The notes beneath the pieces were generated by a model. It was not told where the DNA came from and made no database searches. It was given only the letters and a program-made list of their open reading frames with translations. DNA of 64,000 bases from an uncultured Pontibacter sp. (GTDB lineage Bacteria; Bacteroidota; Bacteroidia; Cytophagales; Hymenobacteraceae), in the NCBI RefSeq assembly GCF_947499215.1, contig NZ_CANMNI010000002.1:1054001-1118000 (forward strand), in the 5' to 3' direction. Positions within the stretch are counted from its first letter, which is position 1, and the number at the start of each line of letters is the position of its first letter. This document shows, piece after piece, positions 52,954 to 61,234 of the stretch. The translations under genes were made by a program, and so were the position numbers.

Positions 52954-53259
52954 TCAGAAAATGAGCACCAGCATCAGGATCATGCCCACCAGCGAGAGGT
53001 ATACCCAGCCCATCAGCTGGCCTCGGTGCTTACGGGGCACAAGGTTGCTTACCAGTACAACGGCTATCAATACGCATAAAATATAAAGCAGTATAAAAGT
53101 AACGGCTTTTACCCAATTTGGCACGATGGTGTTTTCGGCTTGATACTGGTTGCTCATGCCCATACCAGAGACTAAGAACTGCAGTGCAAAGAATACCACT
53201 ACTTCAAACAGGGCGAAGTAGAACAGGCCATATAGCCAATTGGATTTGCTGTCAGCCAT
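52954..53259 (-). CDS. Small integral membrane protein, unknown
   Basis: A 101-residue protein with three predicted helices (LFYFALFEVVVFFALQFLV, AVTFILLYILCVLIAVVLV, WVYLSLVGMILMLVLIF). It has no recognisable motifs. It sits 44 bp upstream of the exported protein gene on the same strand and may share its transcript. Confidence 0.65.
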   Translation of the reverse strand: MADSKSNWLYGLFYFALFEVVVFFALQFLVSGMGMSNQYQAENTIVPNWVKAVTFILLYILCVLIAVVLVSNLVPRKHRGQLMGWVYLSLVGMILMLVLIF

Positions 53260-53745
53260 TTTTTTTAGCGTTTAGCTTAAAGGTTGAATCTGCTGTTTCT
53301 CCGTCATACCTGTGCTGCTATCTGCTCTAAGGCCTTTAGTTCAGTAACCCCTAGGGCCATATTGCGGGCAATTTTAGTAGGAGTGTCCATATTGTTTGCA
53401 AGACCTAATAAGTTTGAAGTCCCAAGGAGTGATTCACTTGTTAAATATAGTAATTGGTTTCGAAAAGCTACTATATAGACAACCGAGTTGGAATGACTTA
53501 TGTACTTAGGTATAAGTGCCTACTGCGCTAAAGTTATATTTTGTACAGCTATACAGGTGTATTGGTGTAGTATTTGCTATTAATAATGAAGCACATATAT
53601 AGCGTTGGGCATTAAGTCCGAGGTGTTATGTGAGTAAAATAAGTGCAATTTGTAGTAAGATTAAAAGAATATGATTGCACCTGAGTAATATAGTGAAACA
53701 ATTTTAGCGGCTTAGCCCGTTAAAATACCAGATGATTGTAGGGAT
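53260..53745. other. Intergenic region with possible minus-strand coding remnant
   Basis: Nearly 490 bp without a confident gene. On the minus strand a frame stays open from about 53,516 to the stop at 53304, giving a protein-like peptide that includes SESLLGTSNLLGLANNM and IARNMALGVTELKALEQIAA. Its only ATG is at 53390, yielding 28 residues. It may be a decayed or small gene. The rest is AT-rich, with AGGTATA at 53508. Confidence 0.4.
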
Positions 53746-53973
53746 ATGAGGTTATTGAAGAATGTTAAATTAGACAATCACTATTTCAACTATGGTGATA
53801 AGACGCGGAAGATCTTTAGCATTGGCTATGAAGATCTTCAGACGCTAATCTATTATCAGGATGCCAATAACAAGTATACGCTAGTGATTTCGAAAGAAGA
53901 CGATCCACCGCTGATAGTAGAAAAAAAGATATCGCGCGCGGAAGCGTTCAGATTAATGAATACCCGGCCCTAA
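53746..53973 (+). CDS. Small conserved-looking soluble protein, unknown
   Basis: A 75-residue protein starting MRLLKNVKLDNHYFNYGDKT. It has alternating strand-like charged and aromatic segments, no signal and no cysteines. No family is recognised. The gene is supported by a terminator whose stem overlaps the last codons and whose loop holds the stop codon, an economical arrangement. AT-rich sequence precedes it. The small membrane gene at 54002 follows after the terminator. Confidence 0.65.
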   Translation: MRLLKNVKLDNHYFNYGDKTRKIFSIGYEDLQTLIYYQDANNKYTLVISKEDDPPLIVEKKISRAEAFRLMNTRP

Positions 53974-53988
53974 GCCGGGTATTTTTTT
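53960..53988 (+). terminator. Terminator overlapping a stop codon
   Basis: ATACCCGGC pairs with GCCGGGTAT around CCTAA, followed by TTTTTT. The TAA stop of the gene at 53746 is inside the loop. Confidence 0.88.
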
Positions 53989-54001
53989 GTAGAGTCACAA
54001 A

Positions 54002-54181
54002 ATGAAAGACTGGAATAAATATTATAAAATAGCCTTTTGGGGGGCTTTGGCAACTTTTCTGATACAGTTAGTGGTTTCTGTAACTGTGGATCCATATTTA
54101 GCGGCGGTATTCACTCCTTTTTTTGCCGTATGGGTAATCATATTTGTGGTTGGGTGGCGCACAGACCATCCCCGCCGATAG
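54002..54181 (+). CDS. Very small membrane protein (59 residues)
   Basis: ATG at 54002 to TAG at 54179-54181. The product begins MKDWNKYYKIAFWGALATFL and has two hydrophobic helices (WGALATFLIQLVVSVTV and FTPFFAVWVIIFVVGW), then a basic tail (RTDHPRR). Helices, loop and basic tail are in a protein-like order, unlike most random frames. No Shine-Dalgarno site is evident. It lies between a terminator and the convergent Hsp20-like gene. Real expression is unproven. Confidence 0.55.
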   Translation: MKDWNKYYKIAFWGALATFLIQLVVSVTVDPYLAAVFTPFFAVWVIIFVVGWRTDHPRR

Positions 54182-54191
54182 CCCCAGCTTA

Positions 54192-54578
54192 TTACAGATG
54201 TTTGATGTCGATCTGATGCGGGTTAAGAGCCGAATCATGGTAAGGTAACTTCACGCGGAGTTCTCCATTTTTATAAACAGCCTCTATGCGGCTTAAATCA
54301 ACCTGCGGCGGCAGCATAAAGATGCGCGTAAACATCGGAATAGCCATCTCTGGATTCTCCTCATTTTGAAGCACAGAAAAAACGGTGATTTGATTCTGAT
54401 GTAACACCACCCTAAATGCCTCTGGGCTCACACCAGCAGCCCACACGCGTATAACGGCTCCCTTCTTCTTTTTCTTTATCTCTGTATATGTTTCGCTTAC
54501 CCCTCCACCCAGTGTGTTAAGCAAGTCAATTTGATGAGCAATACTTCTTAAAAACTCTTTATTCTTTATTATTTTCAT
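54192..54578 (-). CDS. Hsp20/alpha-crystallin-like small chaperone
   Basis: 128 residues from ATG 54578; 54602 gives an eight-residue longer form. A Shine-Dalgarno site GAGGAG lies 6 nt upstream of 54578, deciding the start. The alpha-crystallin domain is indicated by VIRVWAAGVSPEAFRVVL and, near the C-terminus, AVYKNGELRVKLPYHD, the last beta strands with the NGxLxVxLP pattern. The N-terminal arm is short. It would prevent protein aggregation in the cytosol under heat. A 15-bp palindrome (54600-54614) sits just upstream and could be an operator. Confidence 0.78.
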   Translation of the reverse strand: MKIIKNKEFLRSIAHQIDLLNTLGGGVSETYTEIKKKKKGAVIRVWAAGVSPEAFRVVLHQNQITVFSVLQNEENPEMAIPMFTRIFMLPPQVDLSRIEAVYKNGELRVKLPYHDSALNPHQIDIKHL

Positions 54579-54599
54579 TTCTTTCTCCTCTAAAGTTTT

Positions 54600-54614
54600 C
54601 ATCAAATTTTGATG
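54600..54614. promoter_or_regulatory. Palindrome upstream of Hsp20-like gene
   Basis: CATCAAA-T-TTTGATG, 22 nt upstream of the ATG at 54578. A candidate operator. Confidence 0.35.
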
Positions 54615-54629
54615 CAAATCAGGTGCCAA

Positions 54630-55075
54630 GACCCCAACACGACAAATTGACTTGTTCTAGCGTAATGCTAATCTTCTAATTGTGTCAGTATGACCTGTTT
54701 TGGGCATATAATTCGAAGTGGCCTATTAGCGATGGTGTAGTTTAATTGAAACTTTATTTTGGCGATTAGTGCTGAATTTTAGTGCAATAGAGAATAATTA
54801 AAAAGAGCTTAAATGTTCCCAAAACGGTGCAATTCTTCCCAAGTATGGAATTTTGTAATTTAATGTCTTATTTAAAGCCAATTTTACAACTGTATTTATT
54901 GAAGTTTATGTAGGAGGAGTACAAGTGGGGTTTGCTACAAGGTGCTGTTATACATTATATTAGGTATACAAGATAATTGAGGGTTTCCGTATCATGTAGG
55001 ACTTTATTAAAATAGAATAGAGCGATAGCTTGTTGGCATGCTTCTTACATAGAAAAGAGCATATACACTCAAGTT
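54630..55075. other. AT-rich intergenic region
   Basis: About 450 bp between the Hsp20-like gene and the divergent T9SS gene, AT-rich with no supported gene. AGGTATA is at 54962. No clear -7/-33 pair for the T9SS gene is seen. Confidence 0.45.
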
Positions 55076-56737
55076 ATGAAACACATTTACATCATTATCA
55101 TTGCAATTTTAGTTTTATTAGGACCTGCCCAAGCGCAAGTTGATATCTACAGAAACAGCTTTACTTCTCCAGCAGATACCTCCAGTCTGCGATTCAGCTT
55201 CACTAAGGCTTTCAAACCTGACGAACCGGTTTCTATAGTCAACTCCACAACAGAGAGCCACCTCAGCATAAGAGGTAGTAACGGTAGTGGCGCCTCTAGA
55301 GGGTATACAGGGTTTATTACAATCAAAGCCCCTATCACGCTTTACCCGGGCACGACTTACCGAATTTCATTTAGGGCTAGGACTATTGCGCAGGATGCTC
55401 AGATACGTTTCCAAAGAGGGGCTTCAGTTCAGATTGCAGGTAATACGGGTGGAACAAATATAGCTGGTGTAGCTCCAAGTAATGTCATTAGCGCTTCAGT
55501 TGCTGGCTATACAAATTTCACAACTACATTGACTGTGAGTAGCGTTCAAACCGAATACTTCTCTTTCTATGTCAACAGTATTCTGAATGAAAGTAACACT
55601 AACAACGAGTATCTTTATATAGATGAAATAGCTATAACAAGAGCTTGTACTGTTATAGCAGAGCCTACTACCAATTCAGTAAGCCGTTGCGGAAGAGGAA
55701 GTGAGACTTTGCGAGCTAGTGGAGCTCCTGTTGGAGGCGGATACAAGTGGTACAGCGCTTCTACAGGAGGTACAGTTTTGGCCGAAACATCCAACTACAC
55801 TACTCCTGTTTTAGAAAACACGACCACATACTACGTGAGCACCGTAAATGGCAATGGCTGTGAAAGTGCCAGAGTGCCGGTAACAGTTACAGTAAACCCT
55901 ATCCTGTTCGGGCTGACTGAATTTGTAAATGAGAATTTAGAAGTAGGCAAACCCGGTACGTTAAAACTGAATTCAGAGCTTTTTGGAAAAGGCCATGCCG
56001 TGAGTATTATGTGGCAGAGTGTTAGAAATAATGAAACCACAATATTGGGTATTACTGAAGCGCCTGCGGCTTCCCCTGCGACATTTAACCTTGTAAGTGC
56101 TCCGGGTGCTGATACGTATTTCCGTGCTATCATAACCCCTATCTCGTCAGTATGCTATGACGAGTCATCACTTAATGTTACATCTCAGGGAATAGTAGCG
56201 TTGCCAGTGGAGCTAGTATCTTTCAAGGCGCAAGCTAACGCAGATGGCATAAACTTAACTTGGAGAACAGCTTCAGAGCAAGATAATAAGGGGTTTGAAG
56301 TGCAGGTGTCTACTGATGGCAAGACTTTCAAAAACATAGGTTTCGTGGAAAGTAAAGTCGGCACAACATCTTTGGTGCAAAACTACAGCTTCCGTGATGC
56401 TAAAGCAGCCTCTGGCACAAACTACTATCGTCTAAAGCAGATTGACTTCGACGGCACTTCGGAATACTCTAAAACCATCGCTGTAAACCTAACACTGGCG
56501 TCTGCATCTGCCGTTTATCCTACCTTGGCTACAAACGACGTCACAGTTAGATTGACGCGTACGGATGAGCAAGTGACCATACTAGTCGCTGATATCGCTG
56601 GAAAGCAACTAGCAGCCGTGCAAAACCCCTCAGACCGCCAAGTAGTGGTGCCCGTACAACATTTGCAGAGCGGTATATACTTTGTTACTGTGATTACTGG
56701 AGTGAACAAAGAAGTTTTCAGATTTGTGAAGCGATAA
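55076..56737 (+). CDS. T9SS-exported Ig-like surface protein
   Basis: A 553-residue protein with signal peptide MKHIYIIIIAILVLLGPAQA. A beta-sandwich cargo domain covers about residues 20-190, ending at ACTVIAEP. One Ig-like repeat contains GGYKWYSASTGG, TTTYYVSTVNG and a Cys pair. The fibronectin-like region starts LPVELVSFKA, and the type A T9SS sorting domain ends FRFVKR. The architecture is the same as the protein at 14875-17118, which shares EDNKGFEVQVS-type phrases in the fibronectin-like part. The N-terminal cargo differs, so the ligand probably differs. A terminator follows. Confidence 0.9.
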   Translation: MKHIYIIIIAILVLLGPAQAQVDIYRNSFTSPADTSSLRFSFTKAFKPDEPVSIVNSTTESHLSIRGSNGSGASRGYTGFITIKAPITLYPGTTYRISFRARTIAQDAQIRFQRGASVQIAGNTGGTNIAGVAPSNVISASVAGYTNFTTTLTVSSVQTEYFSFYVNSILNESNTNNEYLYIDEIAITRACTVIAEPTTNSVSRCGRGSETLRASGAPVGGGYKWYSASTGGTVLAETSNYTTPVLENTTTYYVSTVNGNGCESARVPVTVTVNPILFGLTEFVNENLEVGKPGTLKLNSELFGKGHAVSIMWQSVRNNETTILGITEAPAASPATFNLVSAPGADTYFRAIITPISSVCYDESSLNVTSQGIVALPVELVSFKAQANADGINLTWRTASEQDNKGFEVQVSTDGKTFKNIGFVESKVGTTSLVQNYSFRDAKAASGTNYYRLKQIDFDGTSEYSKTIAVNLTLASASAVYPTLATNDVTVRLTRTDEQVTILVADIAGKQLAAVQNPSDRQVVVPVQHLQSGIYFVTVITGVNKEVFRFVKR

Positions 56738-56760
56738 GTATAAACAATATATCGATATGG

Positions 56761-56796
56761 AAAGGACTAGCGTTAAGCTGGTCCTTTTGTTTTTTA
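56761..56796 (+). terminator. Rho-independent terminator after T9SS gene
   Basis: AAAGGACTAGC pairs with GCTGGTCCTTT (one G-U pair), loop GTTAA, followed by TGTTTTTT. Confidence 0.85.
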
Positions 56797-56894
56797 AGCC
56801 GCTTCTACCTGAGTTAGTAAACATATGCTGTGGTTTGTTGAACGAATCATGTGTGGCAGCGTAGGTTTTAATAGGACTAACAACTAAATAAGAT

Positions 56895-57554
56895 ATGAGA
56901 AAAATAATAACATTAGCCTGTTTTGTATCTGCGAGTGCTTTTACAGCCTGCAGCGAGACCGATAAACGAGTTGAAAATGCTGAAGATGTGCAGGAGATGG
57001 CCTCGGCCGACACAGCTGTAATGTATGGCGATATGCCGGGTGTGACAGAGGCAGATGGCGCTGAAATAATTAGCGTAGATGATAGTTTCTGGTCGAATGT
57101 GGACTATGATGCCCCTGTGGTGACAGACCAAAACGTACAGGACCGCGATGTGGAAGTTCGAAGCAACCCGGGCTATACAGTCTACACCATGGATGACAGG
57201 GTGCTGTTTGACGTGGACAAGGCTACGTTACGTGCCGGAGCCGAAGATAAGCTACGCAGTATAGCGGAATCTATAAATGACCTGAGCAGCCGTGGGCCCA
57301 TCAGAATAATAGGGCATACGGACTCTACCGCTAGTGCCGCTTATAACGAAAAGCTGGCTGAGGACCGTGCGAATGCCGTAAAAAACTGGCTGGAGAAAAA
57401 TACTGACATTGCTGCCTCCCGCATGACAATTGAAGCAGCAGGACAGTCCAGACCAAGAGCTACTAATGAGACTGAAGAAGGGCGTCAGAAGAATCGTCGT
57501 GTAGCGGTGGTAGTGGCGACTAGAACTGATGCTGGACAAGGCATGCAACCTTAG
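56895..57554 (+). CDS. OmpA-family lipoprotein
   Basis: A 219-residue protein with a lipobox (SAFTAC) after a short signal (MRKIITLACFVSASAF). A hydrophilic linker runs to about residue 95. The OmpA C-terminal domain has RVLFDVDKATLRAGAEDKLR, IRIIGHTDST and the late RQKNRRVAVVV with the Asp and Arg that bind diaminopimelate. It probably anchors the outer membrane to peptidoglycan. Single gene ended by an 18-bp hairpin. The fold match is certain; the partner is not known. Confidence 0.9.
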   Translation: MRKIITLACFVSASAFTACSETDKRVENAEDVQEMASADTAVMYGDMPGVTEADGAEIISVDDSFWSNVDYDAPVVTDQNVQDRDVEVRSNPGYTVYTMDDRVLFDVDKATLRAGAEDKLRSIAESINDLSSRGPIRIIGHTDSTASAAYNEKLAEDRANAVKNWLEKNTDIAASRMTIEAAGQSRPRATNETEEGRQKNRRVAVVVATRTDAGQGMQP

Positions 57555-57580
57555 TGAGTTGCTGGTAATTTGTATTCAGT

Positions 57581-57623
57581 ACGCTTGGCTCTTATCTTTA
57601 AAGATAAGAGCCAAGCGTTTTTT
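57581..57623 (+). terminator. Terminator with an 18-bp perfect stem
   Basis: 57581-57598 pairs with 57601-57618 around TA, followed by TTTTTT. It closes the OmpA-like gene. Confidence 0.92.
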
Positions 57624-57769
57624 ATGGGGCAATATACCTCAATGCTATTTTCCCTATGCCAAGTAGCCTGCCTTAAACCACAGACTGGATAGAGCTCCTA
57701 GCGCTCTGTGTAATTTTGTAATGGCTGGAGGCATATTTTGTAGCCCCCTAAAGTAAAAGTGCAACTTCA

Positions 57770-57803
57770 TTTGTCGTATGTATACTGCAACTGAGTATAT
57801 TTG
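57770..57803 (+). promoter_or_regulatory. Full Bacteroidota promoter (-33/-7)
   Basis: TTTG (57770-57773) and TATATTTG (57796-57803) are 22 bp apart. Best-formed promoter in the window. The gene's ATG at 57889 is about 85 nt downstream. Confidence 0.75.
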
Positions 57804-57888
57804 CACCCCGGATTTATTTGCAGGAGCAGTACCACTTCAACCTTTAAACAGCTTCTTTTTACTTATTTTTTTCAAGGGGGCACTCCTC

Positions 57889-58326
57889 ATGCAACTTTAC
57901 TTTCAAAACAGCTTTGTCAAGCTTTCTTACGATAAACATCTCCAATTAGGCAAAGCCGAGTGGAGAGGCCGCTTGCAAGGGGCGGAATTAAGAGAAGCTT
58001 ATCTTCTGTGCCATGAAATGATCAACCGCTTTTCATTGGTAAGATGGCTGGCTGATGATCGATTAATGGGAAGCGTATCCCCTGCAGATCTAAAATGGAG
58101 CTTAGAGGTACATGTGCCGCAGATGGCTAAAAGCTCTCTGAAACGACTTGCCCGTATACCCTCCCAATTTGAGGAAAACCGCAAAGCTGTAGAGGTTATG
58201 ATTAACAAAGGGTATACGTTTGATCTCAGCCTTATCCTTCGTGATTTTATGCACTTAGAAGAGGCTATGGAATGGCTGCTGGAACCATCCGAAATGGCCG
58301 TTCCTCAGAACCGGTTTGCTACCTAG
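57889..58326 (+). CDS. Small cytosolic protein, unknown (possibly STAS-like)
   Basis: 145 residues from ATG 57889; a longer frame up to 57778 crosses the promoter and is rejected. The product (MQLYFQNSFVKLSYDKHLQL...) is mixed alpha/beta with no signal. The opening strands and helix pattern recall SpoIIAA/STAS-like or light-regulated proteins of this phylum, but I do not see the phospho-Ser region, so this is tentative. It converges with the amidohydrolase gene, whose stop lies 5 bp away. Confidence 0.7.
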   Translation: MQLYFQNSFVKLSYDKHLQLGKAEWRGRLQGAELREAYLLCHEMINRFSLVRWLADDRLMGSVSPADLKWSLEVHVPQMAKSSLKRLARIPSQFEENRKAVEVMINKGYTFDLSLILRDFMHLEEAMEWLLEPSEMAVPQNRFAT

Positions 58327-58330
58327 CGTG

Positions 58331-59767
58331 TTACCAGCCGCTTTTTCCCATTACCCTTTCGAACTCAGTTTGGGCTTCTGCCATAATCTTTTCCTTGTTG
58401 AGGTGAGTAAGAGTGTGATTTCTTTTCACTATTCTCCCGTCTATCATGACCGTATGCACATTGGCTGGTTGCATGGCCTCCACAACAAGCTGGTGCGGTG
58501 CCGTAACATATCCTGCATTTAAGGTATTAGCCGAAAGCATGATCAGATCGGCGCGTTTCCCGGGACTTAACGAGCCGGTTTGCTCCGCAAGGCCGAGAGA
58601 GCGTGCACCTTCGAGCGTACCGACTTCCAGTGTGCGTTTGGCACTTAGCGCAAATTCACTTCGATTAAGAGCATTGGCCAAGTTCAGAAGCAGCTTTAGT
58701 GTGGCAAAAAGGTCAGCATTGCCAGTGAGGGTGGTGGTGTCTACTGATATACCAAGCGTGACGCCGGCATCTAGCAGTTCTTTAACGGGAGGAATGCCAT
58801 ACCCGATTCGCAACTCCGAAAATGGCGATAAACTGGCTACAGCACCCGCCTTTGCTATACCCTGTATCTCACTTGATGTGGCATCCTTGCAATGAATAAG
58901 CTGCATGCCTTTAAAGAGCAGTTGCTCTTGCATGAGCCCGCTAATCACTCCTGCCCTGCTGGCATGGACAGATACCGGAATCCCTAGCTGGCGAGCGGTT
59001 TTCAACTCCTTTATACCTTGTTCCCTTCTATCGTTTATACCCGGCCAAGCCAAGCCGAGGTGCAATGTGTCGCTGGCGAGTTTGTTCCAGTCTCTTTTCA
59101 ATCTTTCGAGCAGCTGCAGGTCTACCACACCGCCTTTTCCTGCGGGCACGCCAAGTGAGTAGCGCGCCCGTATACCTGCCTCACGCAAGGCCTGCAGGCT
59201 CGCCTCCGCAAACTCCGGGCTTCTTGCGTTGTGGCTCCAGTCGTGTAAGGTGGTTATACCGGAGCTGATGGCTTCAGCGATTGCCAAGCGGCTGGCTGTA
59301 TACATGCTTTCAGGGGTGTAATGCTGTCCTACTGTGCGGGTGACAGAGAAGTAGCCACGACCTTCTGTATCACCCGCCATGCTGCGGAGCAGCGAGGTCC
59401 AGAGGTGCCAGTGTGTTTCAACGAGGCCCGGCATCACGATCATCCCATCGCCTGCCAGTACCTCTGCGCCAGCGGCGTTCAGGTTCTGGCTCACTTGCTT
59501 TATCTCACCATCCTGCACCAGTACATCGCCTTGCTTTAAGTCGCCCAGTTTTGCGTCCATGGTGAGCACGTATGCGTTTTTGATGAGGTAATGGCCTTGT
59601 GGCGGAAGGCCTTGGTCTTGTTCCGGGGCGCCTTGTTCTGTTACACGTGCGAAGGCCCCGGTATAACCTACAACTCCCGCTGCCCCTAGTAGCATAGACT
59701 TGCCTAAGAAGCTGCGACGGCTTATGCGGGACTGGTTCCGGTCGTTCTGGTCAGGTTGTGTGCTCAC
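58331..59767 (-). CDS. Tat-exported amidohydrolase
   Basis: A 478-residue protein with a twin-arginine signal (RISRRSFLGKSMLLGAAGVV), so it is probably folded and exported through the Tat system; tatC is in this window. The metal-dependent amidohydrolase motifs are VMPGLVETHWHLW (HxH), VHASRAG, LIHCKDATS and the Asp in GISVDTTTLTG. This is the TRZ/ATZ (atrazine chlorohydrolase/guanine deaminase) subgroup. It would deaminate or hydrolyse a heterocycle or amide in the periplasm; the substrate is unknown. Convergent with the gene at 57889. Confidence 0.92.
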   Translation of the reverse strand: MSTQPDQNDRNQSRISRRSFLGKSMLLGAAGVVGYTGAFARVTEQGAPEQDQGLPPQGHYLIKNAYVLTMDAKLGDLKQGDVLVQDGEIKQVSQNLNAAGAEVLAGDGMIVMPGLVETHWHLWTSLLRSMAGDTEGRGYFSVTRTVGQHYTPESMYTASRLAIAEAISSGITTLHDWSHNARSPEFAEASLQALREAGIRARYSLGVPAGKGGVVDLQLLERLKRDWNKLASDTLHLGLAWPGINDRREQGIKELKTARQLGIPVSVHASRAGVISGLMQEQLLFKGMQLIHCKDATSSEIQGIAKAGAVASLSPFSELRIGYGIPPVKELLDAGVTLGISVDTTTLTGNADLFATLKLLLNLANALNRSEFALSAKRTLEVGTLEGARSLGLAEQTGSLSPGKRADLIMLSANTLNAGYVTAPHQLVVEAMQPANVHTVMIDGRIVKRNHTLTHLNKEKIMAEAQTEFERVMGKSGW

Positions 59768-60145
59768 AAGTTTGCTGCAGTATGGTGAGGTATAGCCTAT
59801 TCTACTTTTCAGGTATAAAAGCTTTTACTGAAGCAAATTGTTTCGTGTTGTGGGTTGGGTGGTTTAGTTATGGGGCGGTATACTTGAGTGAATTCTTGTA
59901 GTCAGTTCATATTATGATATAACTTAATGTATCAGATAACCATCACTAATGGTAGATTTAAATGAGAATTTAAACTGATTCTGGATTTGAATCGATTAAT
60001 AAGCTATATTATAGCTAGGTAAAGGTTGAGGAAGTAAAGGCTTTTTGTAATATATAAGTAGTTGTTCCAGTAAGCTTACTAAAATAGGCCCACCCTTTGT
60101 AATTATGAAGGGTAGGCCTTGAGGAAGTCTCTGATTTAACAGTAG
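59768..60145. other. AT-rich intergenic region
   Basis: About 380 bp. Two AGGTATA motifs (59791, 59811) lie near the amidohydrolase start. A minus-strand terminator is at 60081-60119. No other gene is supported. Confidence 0.5.
60081..60119 (-). terminator. Minus-strand terminator of the nuclease gene
   Basis: AGGCCCACCCTT pairs with AAGGGTAGGCCT (one mismatch); a T-run follows on the minus strand. Confidence 0.6.
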
Positions 60146-61096
60146 CTAAGCAGCTAAGCATTTATTTTTTAAGTCATACACATTTACATAGATATTACCC
60201 ATCATTTGAGCTGCCTTAATTTTTTGGTCCAGTACCTCTGGGAAAGTGTATTGCCCTCCAACAATAAGCGCTAAATCATCTCCATCTATCAATATACAAT
60301 TGATGGGTTTGCCTCTAGTTAGTGCCTCAACTGACGTATAAGAAAAGCCATTTATTGATATGAAGATTCCTCTCCCATCCATTTTGCCGTTGACTTTATT
60401 GGCAAATTGATATAAAGCATTTGAAGCAATTAGCTTTTCCTGCCATTTTGCTTCAATAATGTAATAGTGGCCATCATGCTTCAATACTCCATCAATTTGC
60501 TCGCCAGGGATGCTCAATTTGTAATGCTCAGCAATTGTGAGTCCTTCATAAATGGCTAATTCCATTAAGAACTCCTCCAACAAGTATCCCCGTCTCTGAG
60601 AGCTAATTTCTATCCCATCCTCATCCATGCATTTATAGAGGAGGTGGTACTTTCTCTTAAGATTATCTCTTCTTATTATTTTCTGTGCCTCATTTTCGAG
60701 CTCCTGTCGTTTTTTTATTGCCGCACTAATTTGTAAGCCTTTAGCTTCTTGTAGCTCTTTTAGATGCCTAATCGCGTCTTTTGCTTTTTGTATATCTAAG
60801 CTTCCACCGGCTGCAAAATGAATATTGTTAAAGGATGACCACCCTTCTAATTCATGAATGATACTTCTTAACGGTATTATTCCATTATGTGTATTATTAC
60901 ATAGATTTTCTATAATGAAATCTATGATTGCTTTCCTTGACAATTCATCCTTTTTATTATAAACCAAGTTTAGAATATTGGATGAACAACCACATGATTT
61001 GAAAAAGTCTATCACATCCTTCTTGGGCCAGAAGATTGAAAGTATACACTCTCTTATAGAATCTAATATTTCCTTAGATATTATATATGGGTTCAT
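60146..61096 (-). CDS. Solitary PD-(D/E)XK restriction-endonuclease-like protein
   Basis: A 316-residue protein, AT-rich compared with its neighbours. The C-terminal nuclease core has Glu near 175-179, Asp202 (EQIDGVLKHDG), Glu215-Ala-Lys217 (YYIIEAKWQ) and Gln230, the order expected for Mrr-like PD-(D/E)XK enzymes. The N-terminal ~115 residues form a separate helical domain (ECILSIFWPKKDVIDFFKSC) that I know only as a companion of such nucleases, joined by a charged coiled-coil-like linker. No methyltransferase, helicase or toxin partner is adjacent. A single-gene defence role is possible; a DNA-processing housekeeping role is not excluded. Confidence 0.75.
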   Translation of the reverse strand: MNPYIISKEILDSIRECILSIFWPKKDVIDFFKSCGCSSNILNLVYNKKDELSRKAIIDFIIENLCNNTHNGIIPLRSIIHELEGWSSFNNIHFAAGGSLDIQKAKDAIRHLKELQEAKGLQISAAIKKRQELENEAQKIIRRDNLKRKYHLLYKCMDEDGIEISSQRRGYLLEEFLMELAIYEGLTIAEHYKLSIPGEQIDGVLKHDGHYYIIEAKWQEKLIASNALYQFANKVNGKMDGRGIFISINGFSYTSVEALTRGKPINCILIDGDDLALIVGGQYTFPEVLDQKIKAAQMMGNIYVNVYDLKNKCLAA

Positions 61097-61147
61097 TTTT
61101 AAATGAAAAGTTTAATTCAGCTAAAAGTCAAGACAACATAATTCCAT

Positions 61148-61168
61148 CCACTGACGAGGAATCAGTGG
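61148..61168. promoter_or_regulatory. Inverted repeat upstream of the nuclease gene
   Basis: CCACTGA-7nt-TCAGTGG, 52 bp upstream of the start codon on the minus strand. Candidate operator. Confidence 0.35.
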
Positions 61169-61193
61169 TAACACAAGGTACACTTAGGTAGGG

Positions 61194-61227
61194 TAAAAAA
61201 GAAGGAGGGCAGTAAGCCCTCCTTCTT
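61194..61227 (-). terminator. Terminator after nrdA
   Basis: A 12-bp stem AAGAAGGAGGGC/GCCCTCCTTCTT, loop AGTAA; on the minus strand followed by a T-tract. Confidence 0.88.
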
Positions 61228-61234
61228 CAGTTAT

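Larger units (their letters stand above)
57555..57888. other. Intergenic region with terminator and promoter
   Basis: Holds the terminator, a TAATTTTG at 57711-57718, and the promoter elements at 57770-57803. Otherwise no gene is seen. Confidence 0.6.
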
